A stretch of 64,000 bases of DNA from Hypomesus transpacificus (lineage: Eukaryota; Chordata; Actinopteri; Osmeriformes; Osmeridae). The notes under the pieces were generated by a model. That model had not been told where the DNA came from. It worked only from the letters and a program-made list of their open reading frames with translations, and did not search any database. The stretch spans positions 10,884,078 to 10,948,077 of the forward strand of contig NC_061070.1 in NCBI RefSeq assembly GCF_021917145.1. Reading direction: 5' to 3'. Positions 1 through 31,186 of the stretch are shown in pieces; the stretch's first letter is position 1; every line of letters starts with the position of its first letter. A program made the translations under genes and the position numbers.

Positions 1-9209
<9,209 letters not shown>

Positions 9210-10048
9210 GGCTGCCTGCTCGCTCTGCCGGTCCTCACGCTCGCTCGCTAGCTGCCAAATGGATCTGAGGCCTCCGAGGGACTGCTGTTTGTTTTTAAAG
9301 AGTTGCGTTTTGGAAACACTCCACCCCCCCCCGCCCCCCCCCCCCCCCCCCCCCCATTTTTTTTTAAGAAAAGAGAAAAAAAAAAAACAGACCCCGTAGA
9401 CCCTCCCCCTGTTTCCTTCTTTTTTTTCTTTCTCTCCAACTCTCTCTCTCACACACACGCACACCCCTCCTCCTGGAGTTTTCAAAGCCCGGTAACAATC
9501 CTCGGAAATGAGACTCCCACCCACCCCCCAGTTACCCCCCCACCCTCCAACCCATCCCATCCCCCAGCTAGTCCCCCCGCCCCAACCACCCTGCCTCCAT
9601 CCTTCTACCCCCTCCAAGACAGTTCCCTGTGGAATGGTCTCAGGCAAACTTGGAACAATACGGTTGCAGCTTTCTCCCAGGCTAGAGAGACATTGCATCG
9701 ATTCGTATGTGCGAACGCACTTGAGAACAAAACACACACAGGAACACCAACACCAACACACACCAACACACAGACACACACCAGCTAGAGGTGTGAGGAA
9801 GCAGGCCATTTCTCTTGGCAGGTGACTGGAATTCTTGTGTTTGTATCACCTCACTTCGGGTGCTTTTCCACGGGCATGGCGGAGGAAAGGGATGTCAGGG
9901 CACAGCCAGATAGTGCAGGAACTGGCCACGTTGTAGAGGAATGTGAAGGAAGCAGAAGAAGGGGAGGACTCATCTTAAATGAAGAGACTTCAAACGGCTC
10001 CTTCTGTTATCTCGCCGTTGTTCTCTTTATCTTATTTGTTCTTTCACT

Positions 10049-10051
10049 CTC

Positions 10052-10117
<66 letters not shown>

Positions 10118-10123
10118 TCTCTC
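10049..10123. repeat. (CT)n microsatellite
   Basis: About 75 bp of nearly pure CT dinucleotide in the mmrn2-sncg spacer. Confidence 0.9.
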
Positions 10124-11166
10124 TGTGTACATACATACAATGTATACAGTATATAATATACATAGCAAAAAGAGATTAGACAGAAAGAGAAGACGGAGAG
10201 AGAAATCCACATGACACTGACTAATTACTGTGAGATATGTTGTTGGGAACCCCCAAGCTGTCTGGCACAAGGGAGGAAAGTGGAACACAAAGACATGACA
10301 TGTTGTTTAGCTTACTGAAGAGTCAGTGTTTGACTTGAAACTGTATCGTCTCCCGTTTACCACACATACGCTGCCATGGAGACAAATGTTCTCAACAACT
10401 GATGGTCAAGGGTCATGGAATTGCGTTAACACATTTTTGCCACTCAATATAGTGTTACACTATCTGATAGTGTGGGGCTTGGAATGTGGGCTTCTGTTAA
10501 GAGCTTTTCCAGTGCCAGAACCTGTGAGTTAGCGTGATTTGCACAGCTTCTCAGGGTTATATAGCATGCATAGTCTTGTAAACTATGTATCAACAGGTCA
10601 TGTTGATACCTCAAATGTCTCCCCTGAGAATTATGTTCGCCAGTGCTGGGAAAGCCATTAAAACCTAACAAACATTGCACACAGTCCAGTACAGGTCTAC
10701 GACGACACAGTACAGCTTTGCTGCCTTGTTTTTACTTGTTGGCAGTAAAGACAGAGAGAGAGAAAAAAAGATAAAGAAAAACATGTTTCTGTTTAGAACA
10801 GTTTAACCCCGTTGAGCTTGCTTGTCCTCGTGTGAGTTCGATGGGCCTCCAGGGCTGGTCTCTCCTCTTGCTCTCCTCCCTGCAGGGGGTCTCACTGACC
10901 CGTTCACTTGATGGGTTGGCAGCAGCAGCGGACTCGGGGTAAGTTACGATGTTAGAAAGATATATATGGAGACTTAGGAGGCCTATTCCCTGGACGGCCA
11001 GCAGGTGGCGGTAGTTTTACACCCAGACACTAGACTCACAGGGGAGGGCGGAGGGCTTGTTTTCCCAGACTCTCTGGGGCAGGGTATGATGACAACTGTT
11101 TGGGCTCTGGGAGCCGGGGATCGGTATCCCACTAGCAGGGAGAGTAGTACAGCTAGACCTGAGGGG

Positions 11167-11198
<32 letters not shown>

Positions 11199-14100
11199 TG
11201 TGTGGTGTGTGTGTGTGGGTGTCGGGGTACTGATGTACTGATATCACAGTATAGCATAATGCTTTTGACATGATGATTGTTTAATTGAAATGCAAAACAT
11301 CAAATGGTGTTTGTGTTATATGGAAACAGGAATTCCCATCTTGACAACCCACCAATCCCAAAGCAGCTACTGCATGGAAATAATAAACAGCCTCTACTGT
11401 CACACTGCTTGAATACCCAAGTGCAACACATAAATAAGGTGGTCCCACACTGGGCCAGTGATGAATGACCTACCAGTGTTTCTAACCAGCTGATTTACCT
11501 GCCCAGTTGGCATCAAATGCTGATGACTTGAATTTAAATCACAGAAATTGATGTCGGTAATGAGCAGAGTCTAAAACTGTCCCTGGTCGATGTTTAAAGT
11601 TGACAGGGGAACATGGCCCTTACCTCTGTCATGATAAATGTCCTGGAGGTCAGAGGTCAAGGAGGGGCTGGGGGTCAGAGGTGAGAGGATATAAGGGCTA
11701 CTGAGTGAGACCCAGCTTTGCTTCAGGATGACATCTGACCCTCACACTAAGTTTGGGGACCTTGTTTTTGTTTTTCCTATCGAGATGCAGTGAAATGTGA
11801 GTTTCCTTCAAGAATGTGATGATGGGGGCCCCGATGGAGGCTTTATTACTTTCGGGCCCCTATTGCGTCTTAGGGGCACCCCTAGGAAAACTCGGAGGGA
11901 TCTTGTGAATAGGATGCCTTAAGTACCTCAAGGTGTTGAATGGTCCCTGGAGCCTTTCAAACAAAGCTGGCGACAAGCTGAATGTCATGGGCCTCCATCC
12001 AACTTCTTTGCAACAAGCCTCCTTTTGTACTCGCTCGCCCCCCCCACCCACACCGACAGGGATGTTTGTCTGTCCCAGATTAATTTCGTCACGAATCCCC
12101 CCCCCCCCCCACCCCCCCTTGACTTTGTTGACAGTTTGGATGAATAAGCCAGGCAATATAATTGTAATCAAGAATTGATTCCTTGGTATTATAACAGCCA
12201 GGATCAATTCCTGAAGGTCATTCATTATTATGGTAACTCCATTGTTATGTGCTCTGAAAATAAGGCTTGCCTCCAATAATTTGGAGTACTGCCTGGGAAA
12301 TCAGTTTTACCCAATAGCATTTTAAAGCTTTCAAATCAATATCTATACTCAAATATAAGGAGCTTGCATTAGCAGTGACTTGACTGTGTGTGGTGTTGTG
12401 TGCCTGCTGCAGGTTGCCAGCACACTGCTCTGGTGTCACGATTGGCTGCTCTCAGGTAATATCTCCAACATCTCATGTCGTCGATTTTCTTTTATTGCCT
12501 CGTTACTCCATCCGCTCGCCCGCTCGTCATCTCACTGCATCAGCACAGGTGCATCATGGGAGGAACTGCAGAGATTCTCTGTCCACAGGGTGGGGCATCA
12601 GGAGCAAGGGATTGTGGGTCAATATGGATCAATGTGTAGGTGGCGTTTGAGCCATTTATTTATTTGAACCATTGGGTCAACTGTGGGACCATTTTATTGA
12701 GAGGTGTTTTCAACAGTTTCAGATTTTTGGGGGGGGGGGCCATCACACGAGCTGATCCATGAATGGCTTGGCCAAAATATTCTTTGACATTACCCTGAGC
12801 AGATTACACAAAGATAGCAGCTCCACAAACCACATACGTTTCTCTCTCGCACACGTTATCATTTAGATTCACATCATGGAGGTAGTAAGCGATATCTTTT
12901 GTCCTCTATCTCCCCACCCTGAGGAGTTTGGATCAAGAGACAGTTGCTGGTTCTCCAATTAACAGTAAAGTCACACAGCGCCACAGAGAGAGGGGGTATG
13001 TTCAGGCTCCTGAGCGGTTGTTAACATTTTTTATTGGTGCTGACATCTAGCTTGAGCAGTTTTGTATGGTCAGCGAAATAATTTAACCGTTTCTGAACTG
13101 TTTTGGTATTTAATAATGACCGTAGCTTATGCCATTAAAAAGGTGTGTTGTGGGAAGAGAGTGATAGCTTGGTGGTTGCGTACGCCTGTAAAGTTAACTC
13201 TGAACAAGGACAGCGCACACATCCTATCACCCCTATGAGTCATTTAGCACGTGGCTGATAATGGGTCCCTAATGAAGGGCCCTGTCAGGTGGGTCCTGTT
13301 AAAGTCCTCTTCCTTGCGCCTGTTTGTAATGTTTCGTTTTCATAGCAGAGATAAACAGTGGTCTCAAATCGCAAACACCACCCCACCCAAGGACACACAA
13401 ACAACTTTCTCCCCAAAGAATTTGACCAAAAATCACCTCTTGCTTCCAGTTCCCATCTTGGAAACAACAGAATGCCTCAACATGTGTCCATTGTGAGGGT
13501 GTTGTTATGTACTGTATCTAGGAACCGTGAACAACAAATAACGGGGTTGAGCTCTCTCCTTTCCTCACCTGCAGGTTGACAACACGAATCAACACGTCAC
13601 ACCGTAACACAGCACAATATGGTTTTTATTCAACAGAATACTGGATCTCCAGTGAAGCCTATACCCCCTATAACAAATTGTACCAAGGCCACAATCAACC
13701 ATCTCTGTGTACAAAGTGTATTGTTCCCACTGGAATTTGATTGTGTTGAGCAGCATTGTCATCTGGGTTTCATCTGTCTTAAAGAGTCCATTGTCTGTGC
13801 TTAGCAGGCTCCTGGGACAATGTCAGTAGTCAGATGGCCATTTGGGTCACACAGACACACACACATTGTTGTTGACATCACAGACAAAGAATTAGTGTAG
13901 GGGCTGAAGTAACAGTTGTGATAACACTGAATAACTGTTATGTTTAGTTTTACAGGGTGATGAAACAGTAGCCAGAGGAGCCTCAATTACTTTCTGGAGT
14001 AGATGTCTCATCAGTTTCGATTTGGATCACTCTGTGGTTCAGTTACGGGAGTAAACTTAAATATATTGAAGATGTCGTCCAACGAATTGCCTTTGTAGGC

Positions 14101-15924
14101 AAACTATCCAACATTCTAGCTGACGTTGCCCATTTAAACTTACAGTATTCGCAGAGACAGAGAGATGTTGTTTCCACATGCACAGACGTTGAGATGAACA
14201 GGGATTACAAAAACAGTCAGACAGAGTCCTGTCTCATGACCAGGGCGTGTTCCTCCTCAGGACCCTGTGCTCTCCTCTTAGTCTGTCGGTGATGTTATTG
14301 AACTGCTCCACTGAATAGAACACCCACAACAGGCTAAACCACAGGGTTATGGAGAACGGGGGGAGCTTTATCACACCAGCAGACTCTCTGTCTGTTTCTA
14401 GGTCAGCTGATAGCGTTTCTCATGCCAAAACGAGGCCCTGCTGAGAGCTGGTGTTGCTGTCGCACCCTGACAGCTCTATCTCCTCTGACGTTCACTCTGA
14501 GGTGAATCTTTGTGGACTTGTCTGTCTCCTTTCTCTCCTGGTCGGATCTGCCTGTCAGTCCTGCCGCAGAGTGTAGTCAACAACACATGTGAAGCCCTGA
14601 TTCCATGATATTATTGGTCAATGAGAAACTAGATGAAATAGCTTTGTCTATGGGTAACCTCACACACCAACAACCCCAAACCCCAGCTGTTGGGTGCTGT
14701 GGAATTGTTGCCACAGCACTCTATTTGAACTGATACACGAGGAACAGGAAATTCAATTTTGAGTACACCTGCTACCAGGCTCCAGGTGTGTCGCTCAAAG
14801 TAACTGATGATTTGAAGCTTTTTTTACGCTGGACTCTTTACTTGTCATCTCAAACTGTTAAACGGCCAAAAGTCACTGTTCTTCAGACTCAGTCAAATGA
14901 TTCCCTGTATTTGCCCCGCGTTCCTCAGAACAATATTTTTGAAATATAGAAATGATACTTTTGTTTTTATAGCATATATATATGTTTCAAATAGCCATCA
15001 CATGGGTAACGTGCTTTGGCCTTGTATGAAAGGAATTGAAAAGTGTGTGCTCTCTGAGTGTGTGTGTGTGTGGAGAGGAGTGTAGTGTGTGTGTGTGCGT
15101 GTGTGTGCGTGTGCGTGTGTGTCTGTGTGTGTGTGTGTGTGTGTGAGTGAGTGCCGCAGGGCTGGACAGTGAGTAGAGATATTTCACAACGAGACACGAG
15201 AGCCTCCTGATCTGTATTGACCACTGCTGCTGATCGGCTAAGGCTGCTGATAGGGTATCTGCTACCATGGCGACCCATAGGAGCCTGTGTCAGCATACAT
15301 TCTCTCGTTGTTTCGACAAATGAGCTTTGTCTAAAAATAGCCCTGCGCTGGCCATCGGCCAATCAGAGATGAGAGGGAGGCTGCAGGAAGGGAGGCGGTG
15401 AAGGAGTTTGTGGGGTATATTGGTGTTGTGGGCTGTCTGGAAGTGGGGATTTGCTGAGTCACACTATTCTGTGGCCAGCCAGGACAGGAGGGAAGATGGC
15501 TGGAGACTTGAGTCTGGGCGGGGCGGGGCTGGGCTGGGCTGGCCACCTCTGGCCAGCAGTCTGGATCATGTGGGGTGATTCATCAGATTTGTTCACAGCT
15601 CTGGGTTTGAGACTCTAACAGAGCCAAGCTTATTTGCAAGGTGAAGGCCGATTGGCGCGACGTGATCTTATTTTTAGTCCCGATTCGCATCAAATCCCAT
15701 GACAATCAACTGAGAGACTGTCGTAAACATCGGGGGCAGGGGGAAGGAGGGGGGGGGGGGGGGACATTTGGTGTCAAACCATTTCGACCAAGATTCCAAA
15801 TTCCAGCCTTTCAACATTTTATTGTATTGCATTATCAGGGATCAAATTGCTGCAACAAGCTTGGTTGCACACATGGATGCTGTTAACTGTTCTGAGGACT
15901 TGATGAGGTCATTTGGTTCCTGCC

Positions 15925-16354
15925 TGTGTCTGTGGGAGCCGTTCACTCCCTGTGTCTGTAGGAGCCGTTCACTGTGTCTGTAGGAGCCGTTCACTGTGTC
16001 TGTAGGAGCCGTTCACTCCCTGTGTCTGTAGGAGCCGTTCACTCCCTGTGTCTGTAGGAGCCGTTCACTCCCTGTGTCTGTAGGAGCCGTTCACTGTGTC
16101 TGTAGGAGCCGTTCACTCCCTGTGTCTGTAGGAGCCGTTCACTCCCTGTGTCTGTAGGAGCCGTACACTCCCTGTGTCTGTAGGAGCCGTTCACTCCCTG
16201 TGTCTGTAGGAGCCGTACACTCCCTGTGTCTGTAGGAGCCGTTCACTCCCTGTGTCTGTAGGAGCCGTTCACTCCCTGTGTCTGTAGGAGCCGTACACTC
16301 CCTGTGTCTGTAGGAGCCGTTCACTCCCTGTGTCTGTAGGAGCCGTACACTCCC
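15925..16354. repeat. 26-bp minisatellite, 17 units
   Basis: Tandem units beginning TGTGTCTGTAGGAGCCGTTC and ending ACTCCC. Fourteen units are 26 bp; three (the 2nd, 3rd and 7th) are 22 bp and lack TCCC. This sums exactly to 430 bp. A second variant position (CCGTTCAC or CCGTACAC) alternates in the right half, suggesting a higher-order two-unit duplication. Because 26 is not a multiple of 3, the minus strand gives a 78-bp-period open frame, an artefact of the repeat. Confidence 0.95.
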
Positions 16355-17510
16355 CCTGAGAACACAGGGCATCTGCAGCCCAGAGGACCCGCACCGCCTG
16401 GGACTGAACACTTATTTACATTTGGCCCTCTTTTCATCTCTCCCTTTTTTATAATTATCTCTCTCTCACTCTCCATGTTTCTTTCTCTTAATTCTTCATT
16501 CTTTGTATTTCTATCTCTCTTTCCACGGCTCCCCCTCTGTCTCTTTTTACTTCCCTCTCTCTGTCTGTCCTGTTTCCATCTCTCGCTCTAAGCTTCAGTA
16601 GTCACCTAGCACCATTTACGTCAGGACATAACTTTGTCGCCTCGTGTGTTATATTACAGCACAGGGAGAGAAGCTACAGTTCATTACCGTCTGGATTGTG
16701 GAAAAACCTCGATCGTACACCCTCACCAGCCATAACGTGCAACATTATTTCGTGAACGCAGAGTAAAAGCTAAGCCGTTTGACACGCAGCCCTGTGCATC
16801 CTGCATCTTGATGAGGTTGCCGGCGCTCCAGTTCAAAGAGGGACGCCTCTCGCATTCACTTTGATGATCTGACTTTGCAAAGCATCGCTGCCCTGTGTTT
16901 GGGCTGGGTATCATCCATGGAAGGCTCTGGCAATCATATGAAACTCACTTTACCAGGGTCTAATTATAGCCCTGGGCTTCGTGATCCATTTTACCCGACC
17001 CATCTCTGCCAATGAGATCAACGACATCCTGCTAGATCGCAGACGCCAACTCAAATTGTATTAATTTCCCGTCGGTTTCCGTATAATGAGGGATAGAGTC
17101 GGGATCTCGATTTGCGTTTCGGCAGACCTGTGTGGAGGCAACCAATAGGGAGAAGTACAGCATCTGGATTGTATGGATCACACACAGTCCTGCAGCGTAG
17201 AAATACGATTTAGAAAGTGTCATTTCAGGGGTGACGGGCAGATGCTCTGAGTCGTAAATAATTCATGAAGATGTGAGTGTCTTTTGTGTAACGGTGTAGA
17301 AAAGCAGACGAATTGTGGCAGCCAGACTGGAAGAGACCCGAGGAGCTTGTGGAATCCATCCCTGCCTTTTTTTTTTCCCTCACCCACTTGCTCTCTTCCA
17401 TCTCTCTTCCCCTTTCTCTCTTTCTCTCTGTCCATTTGGTTCGCTCCACTGCTCGTCTTGTTAAGGGTGTCCCAATCTGCCTGAGCACACATCACCCGCC
17501 CAGCCCCCCC

Positions 17511-17520
<10 letters not shown>

Positions 17521-17591
<71 letters not shown>

Positions 17592-17610
17592 ACTCACTCA
17601 CTCACTCACC
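17521..17610. repeat. (CT)n followed by (TCAC)n, upstream of sncg
   Basis: About 33 CT units followed by about six TCAC units, ending some 240 bp before the sncg ATG and just upstream of a TATA-like CATAAGAG at about 17620. It therefore probably lies in or next to the sncg core promoter. Confidence 0.9.
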
Positions 17611-17846
17611 CCGTCTCTCATAAGAGCGGTGCACACTCGCCACACGCACACACGCGCACCGCCCAGACACACACACACGCTCGATCACGATCGCACACGG
17701 ACCCCGCTCAGACAGGCAGAGCTCAGAGTCGCGAGATCAGCAGCAGCAGCAGCAGCAGCAGACAGATCCACCAGATCAGACACAGCCAGAGCCAAACACC
17801 AGAGCACACAGCCCCCCTGTACAGCACAGCACAGCACAGCAGCAAC

Positions 17847-25719
<7,873 letters not shown>

Positions 25720-26325
25720 GTAAGCTGAGTGTATGTGGGTGTGTGTGTGTGTGAGTGTGTCTTCCTTTCTCGGTGTGTGCTCATATACATGCATGTCTGT
25801 GTTATGACAGCTACATCCCCTTGGATTAGCCAGATGCTGACTTTATGTGCTCTGAGGGAGGGCTGCAATTGCGGTGGCATTTGACATTGGGTCATAATAA
25901 CAGCAGAAGTTGTGCTGGAACAATGAAGGTCACGGGTATCACCAGGGTAGGAATAGGGAGGGTCCAGCTCTTTAATGTTGATGTTTGAGTTTAGGACCAT
26001 ACTGACCGATCAGTGTCAGATCCCTGGAGCTGGATGGGGCTGAAGGGATTTGATGCCATCTGTGAGCACAGTATGTTAAAATAAGTGCAAATAATGTGTG
26101 AAATGAAAACCACGCTTTGCCTTTTGTACTATGTTATTGTTCTTTTAAATATATTTTTAATTGAGGAGAAAGCATAAAGGTGCAATTGCACCTAAAGATG
26201 CTGCAATGTCCACAACTAAGCCAAAATAGATATAGTGCCGGGTTAGTCTTTCTATCCAATTTAAATGTCGGAATGTATGACATCATTCATTATTATTTTG
26301 TCCTTCTCCATTTCTTCTCCCTCAG

Positions 26326-27850
26326 GTGTCAGTCCTGAGAGTAAGCAGCAGCGACGTCCCTCTCCTCAGTTTGGGTTCAACTCCTTTTGAGCTGCTGGTT
26401 GGCCCTCCCATCTCCGCCTCTGGATCCCAGAATGCTTTCTGTTGTGTGACTCAGTGAAACTAAACGTTCAGAGAGATTTCCCCCTTGCCTCTACACCACC
26501 CCATCCACAACACACCCTCTACACTTCCCTGCCCCCATCAACTCACCCTAGCCCCCCACCATTAACCCACCTCATCACTGTGACCCCCCTTTCCAGAACA
26601 TCAGAACACACACACACACACATGCAAAATGCCGTGGGACTTAGAATTACTTTGTAGAACAGTAATTATTTCCCTTCTCTCTCTAGAGGAAAAGCAAAAG
26701 TGAAACTTTCTGGTAGTGTGCACGCAGTCAGCTAATGTAACACCTGTACTTATGCAGTAGATGTACTTATATTGGTGTATGCTTTTTGGTCAGGAGTGTT
26801 GATTAAGATGTGTTTGAAGCCTGTGTATTTAACCCATTGTGTCTTATTGCCTGATATTTACCCCCGTCCCTTAATGTGACAGATCAGGGTTCAGAGTTTA
26901 GAGTGAAGGTGGAGAAAGGGTTAACAGCAGCACTGCCCAATCCTCCTCACCCCCCCTACTTCCACTGTCTTCTTCCTCGTCCTTCCGTCATCTTTGTAAT
27001 TTTTTTTGACCAAGGAAGTCCTAAACCTCAGGGCTCTGTAGAAGTATTATAATTAGAGGGCTTTCATAGGGAAACAGTTTGTATTGGAAATATGTAGGTC
27101 CTAAACAGATGTTGTGTACCTTCTCAGTGGTGTGGTGTTTACCGTCCTCTACACTTTCAGCTTGGATTTCCTATCACAGTCTGCAAGAGGGCTCTTGATG
27201 TTGAGGGGTTTCACCAGGTTACATGTACAACTGTGACATGGACCCTGCTGTGGTAACCTTCGATTATAGACGGTAGAAAGAGAAATGTAAAAAAAAAACT
27301 GTGTGTGGTTAGATATATTGACTTTGCCTGTTCCAAGATTATTTTCCTCAAATGTAGAGATATGAATGATTTGAAAACATTGCAAAAATAAGTAAATACT
27401 GCAATGTATGTCTCTACAAGAGCCACATTTTACAGTGATATTATACTTTGGTCTTTGTCGTTGTGCTTTCACTCTGTGATAAGCCACACCGTCTGTCACT
27501 CAACCGGGTGCTCTGGCCCCTCCCCCTGTCTTCTGTCTGCTCTTGGTCACTAAAAATAGGTCTTTTAAACCATTGAAGTGTTTGTCTTTTGAAGTTGTCG
27601 GAAACAAGACTGCATGTTGCCTTACTAGCACCCAGACACATAGACTCAGTTACTTCACACACTGTCAAAAATGCATTACACAAATTGAAGCACACACACG
27701 CATAAAAACACACTCACAAAAAAAGAAATGACACTAATGTACACAAACACATGGAGATGCAAATTTGTGTTGGCAATTTGTGTTGCATCAAAGCAGACTG
27801 CTTCTTTTATAAAACAATAAAACTGAAATAAAGACAATTTTTTGGAAATC
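26326..27850 (+). other. sncg: sncg 3' UTR exon
   Basis: The acceptor CCCTCAG at 26319-26325 follows the donor GTAAGC at 25720, so the stop codon is the last codon of exon 5 and this exon is wholly untranslated. Two AATAAA signals at 27816-27821 and 27827-27832 predict cleavage near 27850, a UTR of about 1.5 kb. No competing coding frame is visible. Confidence 0.7.
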
Positions 27851-27889
27851 CAGTACGGTCTAATACTTTGTGGAAAAAAAACTCAAAAT

Positions 27890-28409
27890 TGGGACCCCAA
27901 AACATGTCTTGCACCCCAGTGGTGGAATCAACTCCCCACCTCCATCAGAGACACCGACTGTCTCTCCATCTTCAAGAGAAGGCTCAAGACGCACTTGTTC
28001 CGGGAGTACAATGGTACTTAGGAATGGTTTGCTGAACCCAACGCTAGTTTCCTCAAGGATCACAATGACTCTTGCTTAGACTGTTGCTCTTGTTGGTTAG
28101 TGGTAGCTGGTTTAAACTGTTGTATTCTATTTTAGTTAATCCTATTGTTATTGCTTTCCTACAGGTACACCTGCACTTAGAGATTAATGTTGTGTAATTT
28201 AACTTGTTTAACTATATGCTCTTATGGTTTCTTCCCTGTAGCACTGTTTTTTGGTTGTTCACAATATGTACTTCTTGTTTTTGACTACCCGCAATGCTGT
28301 GGGGCTATTTTGTTGTTATTATCAGTGACCTATGCACTTTGTAAAGCTCTCTCTTGGAAGTCGCTTTGGATAAAAGCGTCTGCTAAATGAATAAATGTAA
28401 ATGTAAATG
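27890..28409 (+). mobile_element. 3' end of an L2-like LINE
   Basis: At 27923-28009 one frame reads WNQLPTSIRDTDCLSIFKRR then LKTHLFREY, the typical C-terminal end of L2/CR1-clade ORF2 proteins. After about 340 bp of untranslated sequence it ends GTCGCTTTGGATAAAAGCGT, CTGCTAAATG and TAAATG repeats, essentially the same tail as the SINE at 21802. 5'-truncated, as usual for LINE insertions. It begins just after the sncg poly(A) signals. Confidence 0.78.
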
Positions 28410-31186
28410 TCTTGTGTCTCATGGCAACAGACTTTGAGGACGTCCGATCAGACGGGTGGGATCAATCCTGTGTGACTCAATACGACTTCAATCCGAGCAT
28501 TTTACAAATATTCATCCATCATATCCACATCGAACCGAAATTCTTGACGAACGTGTGCTAAACATAGAGTTAGGTCCTCCAACCAACACATACATACTCC
28601 CTGCTGCCCTCTGGTGGGGAGAGATGAGTGGAGGAGTAGAGAAGGGGGATTGGTGCACTTGGTTATGGTTAAAACAGGCACAGTGGCATTTATTATTTAT
28701 GCCACATGTTCCATGCATCCATTTGCATCAGTAAGCGATTCCACAGGGAGAGCCAGATATTGTACTCTCTCTCTCTCCTCTCTTACACACAGACGTACAC
28801 ACACACACACACACCATCGAAGCGTAGTGCTGTCACAGAGAGAATGTGTACAAAAGTACGCGTGACCTCTTTTTAAAGAGCACAAACAGGAAGCGCAGTG
28901 GTTGTGTGTCACTGCATTAAACCAACCACAAAAGCTGAGATGCATTTCAAAGAAATACAGGCTGGTACACTTGAATGAACATTACACAGCTCACTTTTAG
29001 ATTGTCAGACAGGTTTGTCAACTAAAAAAAAAGACGGGGCGAGGTCAGGTCAGGTGGTATGTCACTTCATCATACTACTTCAAATTGTTCCAATGGTGTA
29101 TGTTAAACATGGGAGGAATGTAATGTAAACAGCTCTCAATTCCAATGGTTGATTACACTGTCTGTCAGGACTCTATAACACCTCTAAACACCAAATATAG
29201 AATTTCACACTAAAATGGGTGGATAGGATAGATGACCATCCAGAATGCCTCCTGATAGGAGCCACCCCCATGGCCGATGAACGTGAAACTGCGGTAGAAT
29301 GAGGACAGGCGTGCGAGACACATCTATGAGTGTACCAGTACATCAGGGTGGATGACACATAGGCTCCACCCAGTCACACACGCAGGAGTCGCGCACCTTT
29401 TCAACAAAATAGACCAACCCTAACCCCAAGCTCAAGTTACTCATTTGCCTTGAGGGGATAGTGTTGCTATCCTGCCCAAATATTGATTTCTAGCTTGAAT
29501 AGATCCTAGATGAATAACTTCTACAAATTCCCTAACCTTCAAGTCTTGAACTAGAAAACGTTTTTCAACCATTTTGAGAGTTTCTGTTTTTTGCTTAGCT
29601 GTGAAAGATTGTCGGAGCACCATCAAATATTGATCAACGACTGCATTGAAAAATAATAAATAAATAAATACAGGTTTCTGCATAGTCACTGTCTCTGCCT
29701 ACAGTGGGCAAAGGGAAAAGGAACGCTTTGTAGGCAAATTACTCTTCCAATTTCCACATTTTCCATTCAAGGAGCATTTTTTACATTCTTACACAATGCT
29801 TTTTTCCCCTGGTGGAATCCCGTGCAGCTTTTCTGGATGTGTTCGTTCCTCATTTCATCTGTTTGTGAGTAGGCCCTACTGTCTCATTATAGTGACTCAT
29901 ACGGTAGCTCCAGCATTTCGAAAAAGGGAGGAGACAGGGTGGCGTGCCAGTCATTCCATTTACCCACAGCTAGTGCCCTCCCCAATTCACTCTCCTGCAT
30001 ACACAGACACAAACTCAGTTATTTGAAGCAGCTATATAGCCTTCGGCCATTGTCAGAAATATTAATCTATCAAGCATTGCACAGTCAGTCGGTGAACAAG
30101 TTAAGTAAGCTTTTTTGCTTGCGGCCGGCCCACAAGGAGACAAAACCATCACACGCCATTGTGCTACAAGTTTGTCTGCTAGCATATTGTGCTAGCTAGC
30201 TATTTAAGCACAAGTGCTCTTTACAGGTTAAGACAAAGGCATGCAAATGTTCCATGGCTCTTCTCCATTGGCTCCTTGCATAGACCTGTGTGCGTGGAAA
30301 CTTACAGAGTTCTCTGACCCTAGGCTTGACCATATGATTCACTCAGCACAGATAAGGTTATTTATTGCACCTCTAGTAAGATAATGGTCAGCCTAGGTCA
30401 GCTTGTTTATGTATGCCTCGTGTTACCCAAAGTTCAGATTTGGGGGTAGGTCTCTCTCTACACACAAGGAATGCTGCGCACAGAATCATTCTTATACAGG
30501 ATAAATGTGTTACATCTTCAATTTTTCCAACAGCCATCGACTGTATGTGAAGAAGAAACCCCTTTAATGTCAAACACAGGTGCAGGGAGCAGCAACACTC
30601 AGAACACACATACACATGCAGGACTGGGGAGAACAGGTCTCGCCATACTCCAGGTCCCAGCTTGGAGTCCAATCCAGTGCCTTTTTGTCGTGAGGCAGCA
30701 GTGCACACCGAGAGTGTGTTCACGTCAGTGCAGTTTTCTTTCTTACACTTTGAAAACGGTTATTAGATTTCTAGTTTTCAAAATTGACAACTTTAGGACT
30801 CCTAAGTCTCCCTGCACTCAACAACCCTGTGACTATTTTCTCAAACCAGTGCCTACAGTAAGTGTAAAGTCTCTCCTAAACCCATACTCTCATCTACTCC
30901 TCTCTGCTTGAGCTCCTCCCTTTTTACACTGAACCCAGCCCTCACAGGTTCTTTTCCATGACAAGCCCCCTCAGGGGTGAGACCAGTTCAGCCTGTGAAG
31001 CTCGTCTTCCTTCCTCCCCTGCAGTTGTTTTCAAGGGAGACCACACCCTAGCCTTTCTGGCCAATCAGCAGTGCCCTCAGAGGCGTAGGCACCAAGAGTG
31101 AGGATGCCAACTTTTAAGACCATACACTTTTCTCGCTCCCCACACACTCTCGTCCAGATTCGAACACGCACTCTGCTCTCGCAAAC
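28410..31186. other. Spacer between sncg and the small Ala/Gly-rich gene; no gene recognised
   Basis: 2.8 kb with a short CT/CA tract (28760-28812) and AT-rich unique-looking sequence. The last few hundred bases should contain the promoter and 5' UTR of the gene starting at 31187. No coding exon with splice support was found. Confidence 0.55.

Larger units (their letters stand above)
9210..17846. other. Spacer between divergent mmrn2 and sncg; no gene recognised
   Basis: 8.6 kb separating the mmrn2 start (minus) from the sncg start (plus); the promoters of both should lie at its two ends. Contents: a poly-C stretch at 9328-9354, CT arrays at about 10049-10123 and 17521-17587, a TG/CG tract at 11165-11220, a TG tract at 15055-15153, and the minisatellite at 15925-16354. 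Short open frames have no recognisable domain or splice context. I see no transposase or reverse-transcriptase sequence here. Confidence 0.6.

Noticed and set aside
9210..9809. 600-bp upstream in-frame extension of the mmrn2 first exon
   Set aside because: The extension translates poly-C/poly-A and Gly-rich low-complexity sequence. The internal ATG at 9209 begins a proper signal peptide, so the extension is treated as 5' UTR or upstream sequence.
15925..16411. CRISPR-like array or repetitive protein on the minus strand
   Set aside because: Units are contiguous with no unique spacers, and the genome is a vertebrate; the 78-bp-period open frame is an artefact of the 26-bp minisatellite.
30471..30911. 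146-codon open frame as a possible extra gene
   Set aside because: No signal peptide, recognisable domain, splice context or compositional bias; consistent with a chance open frame in the spacer.
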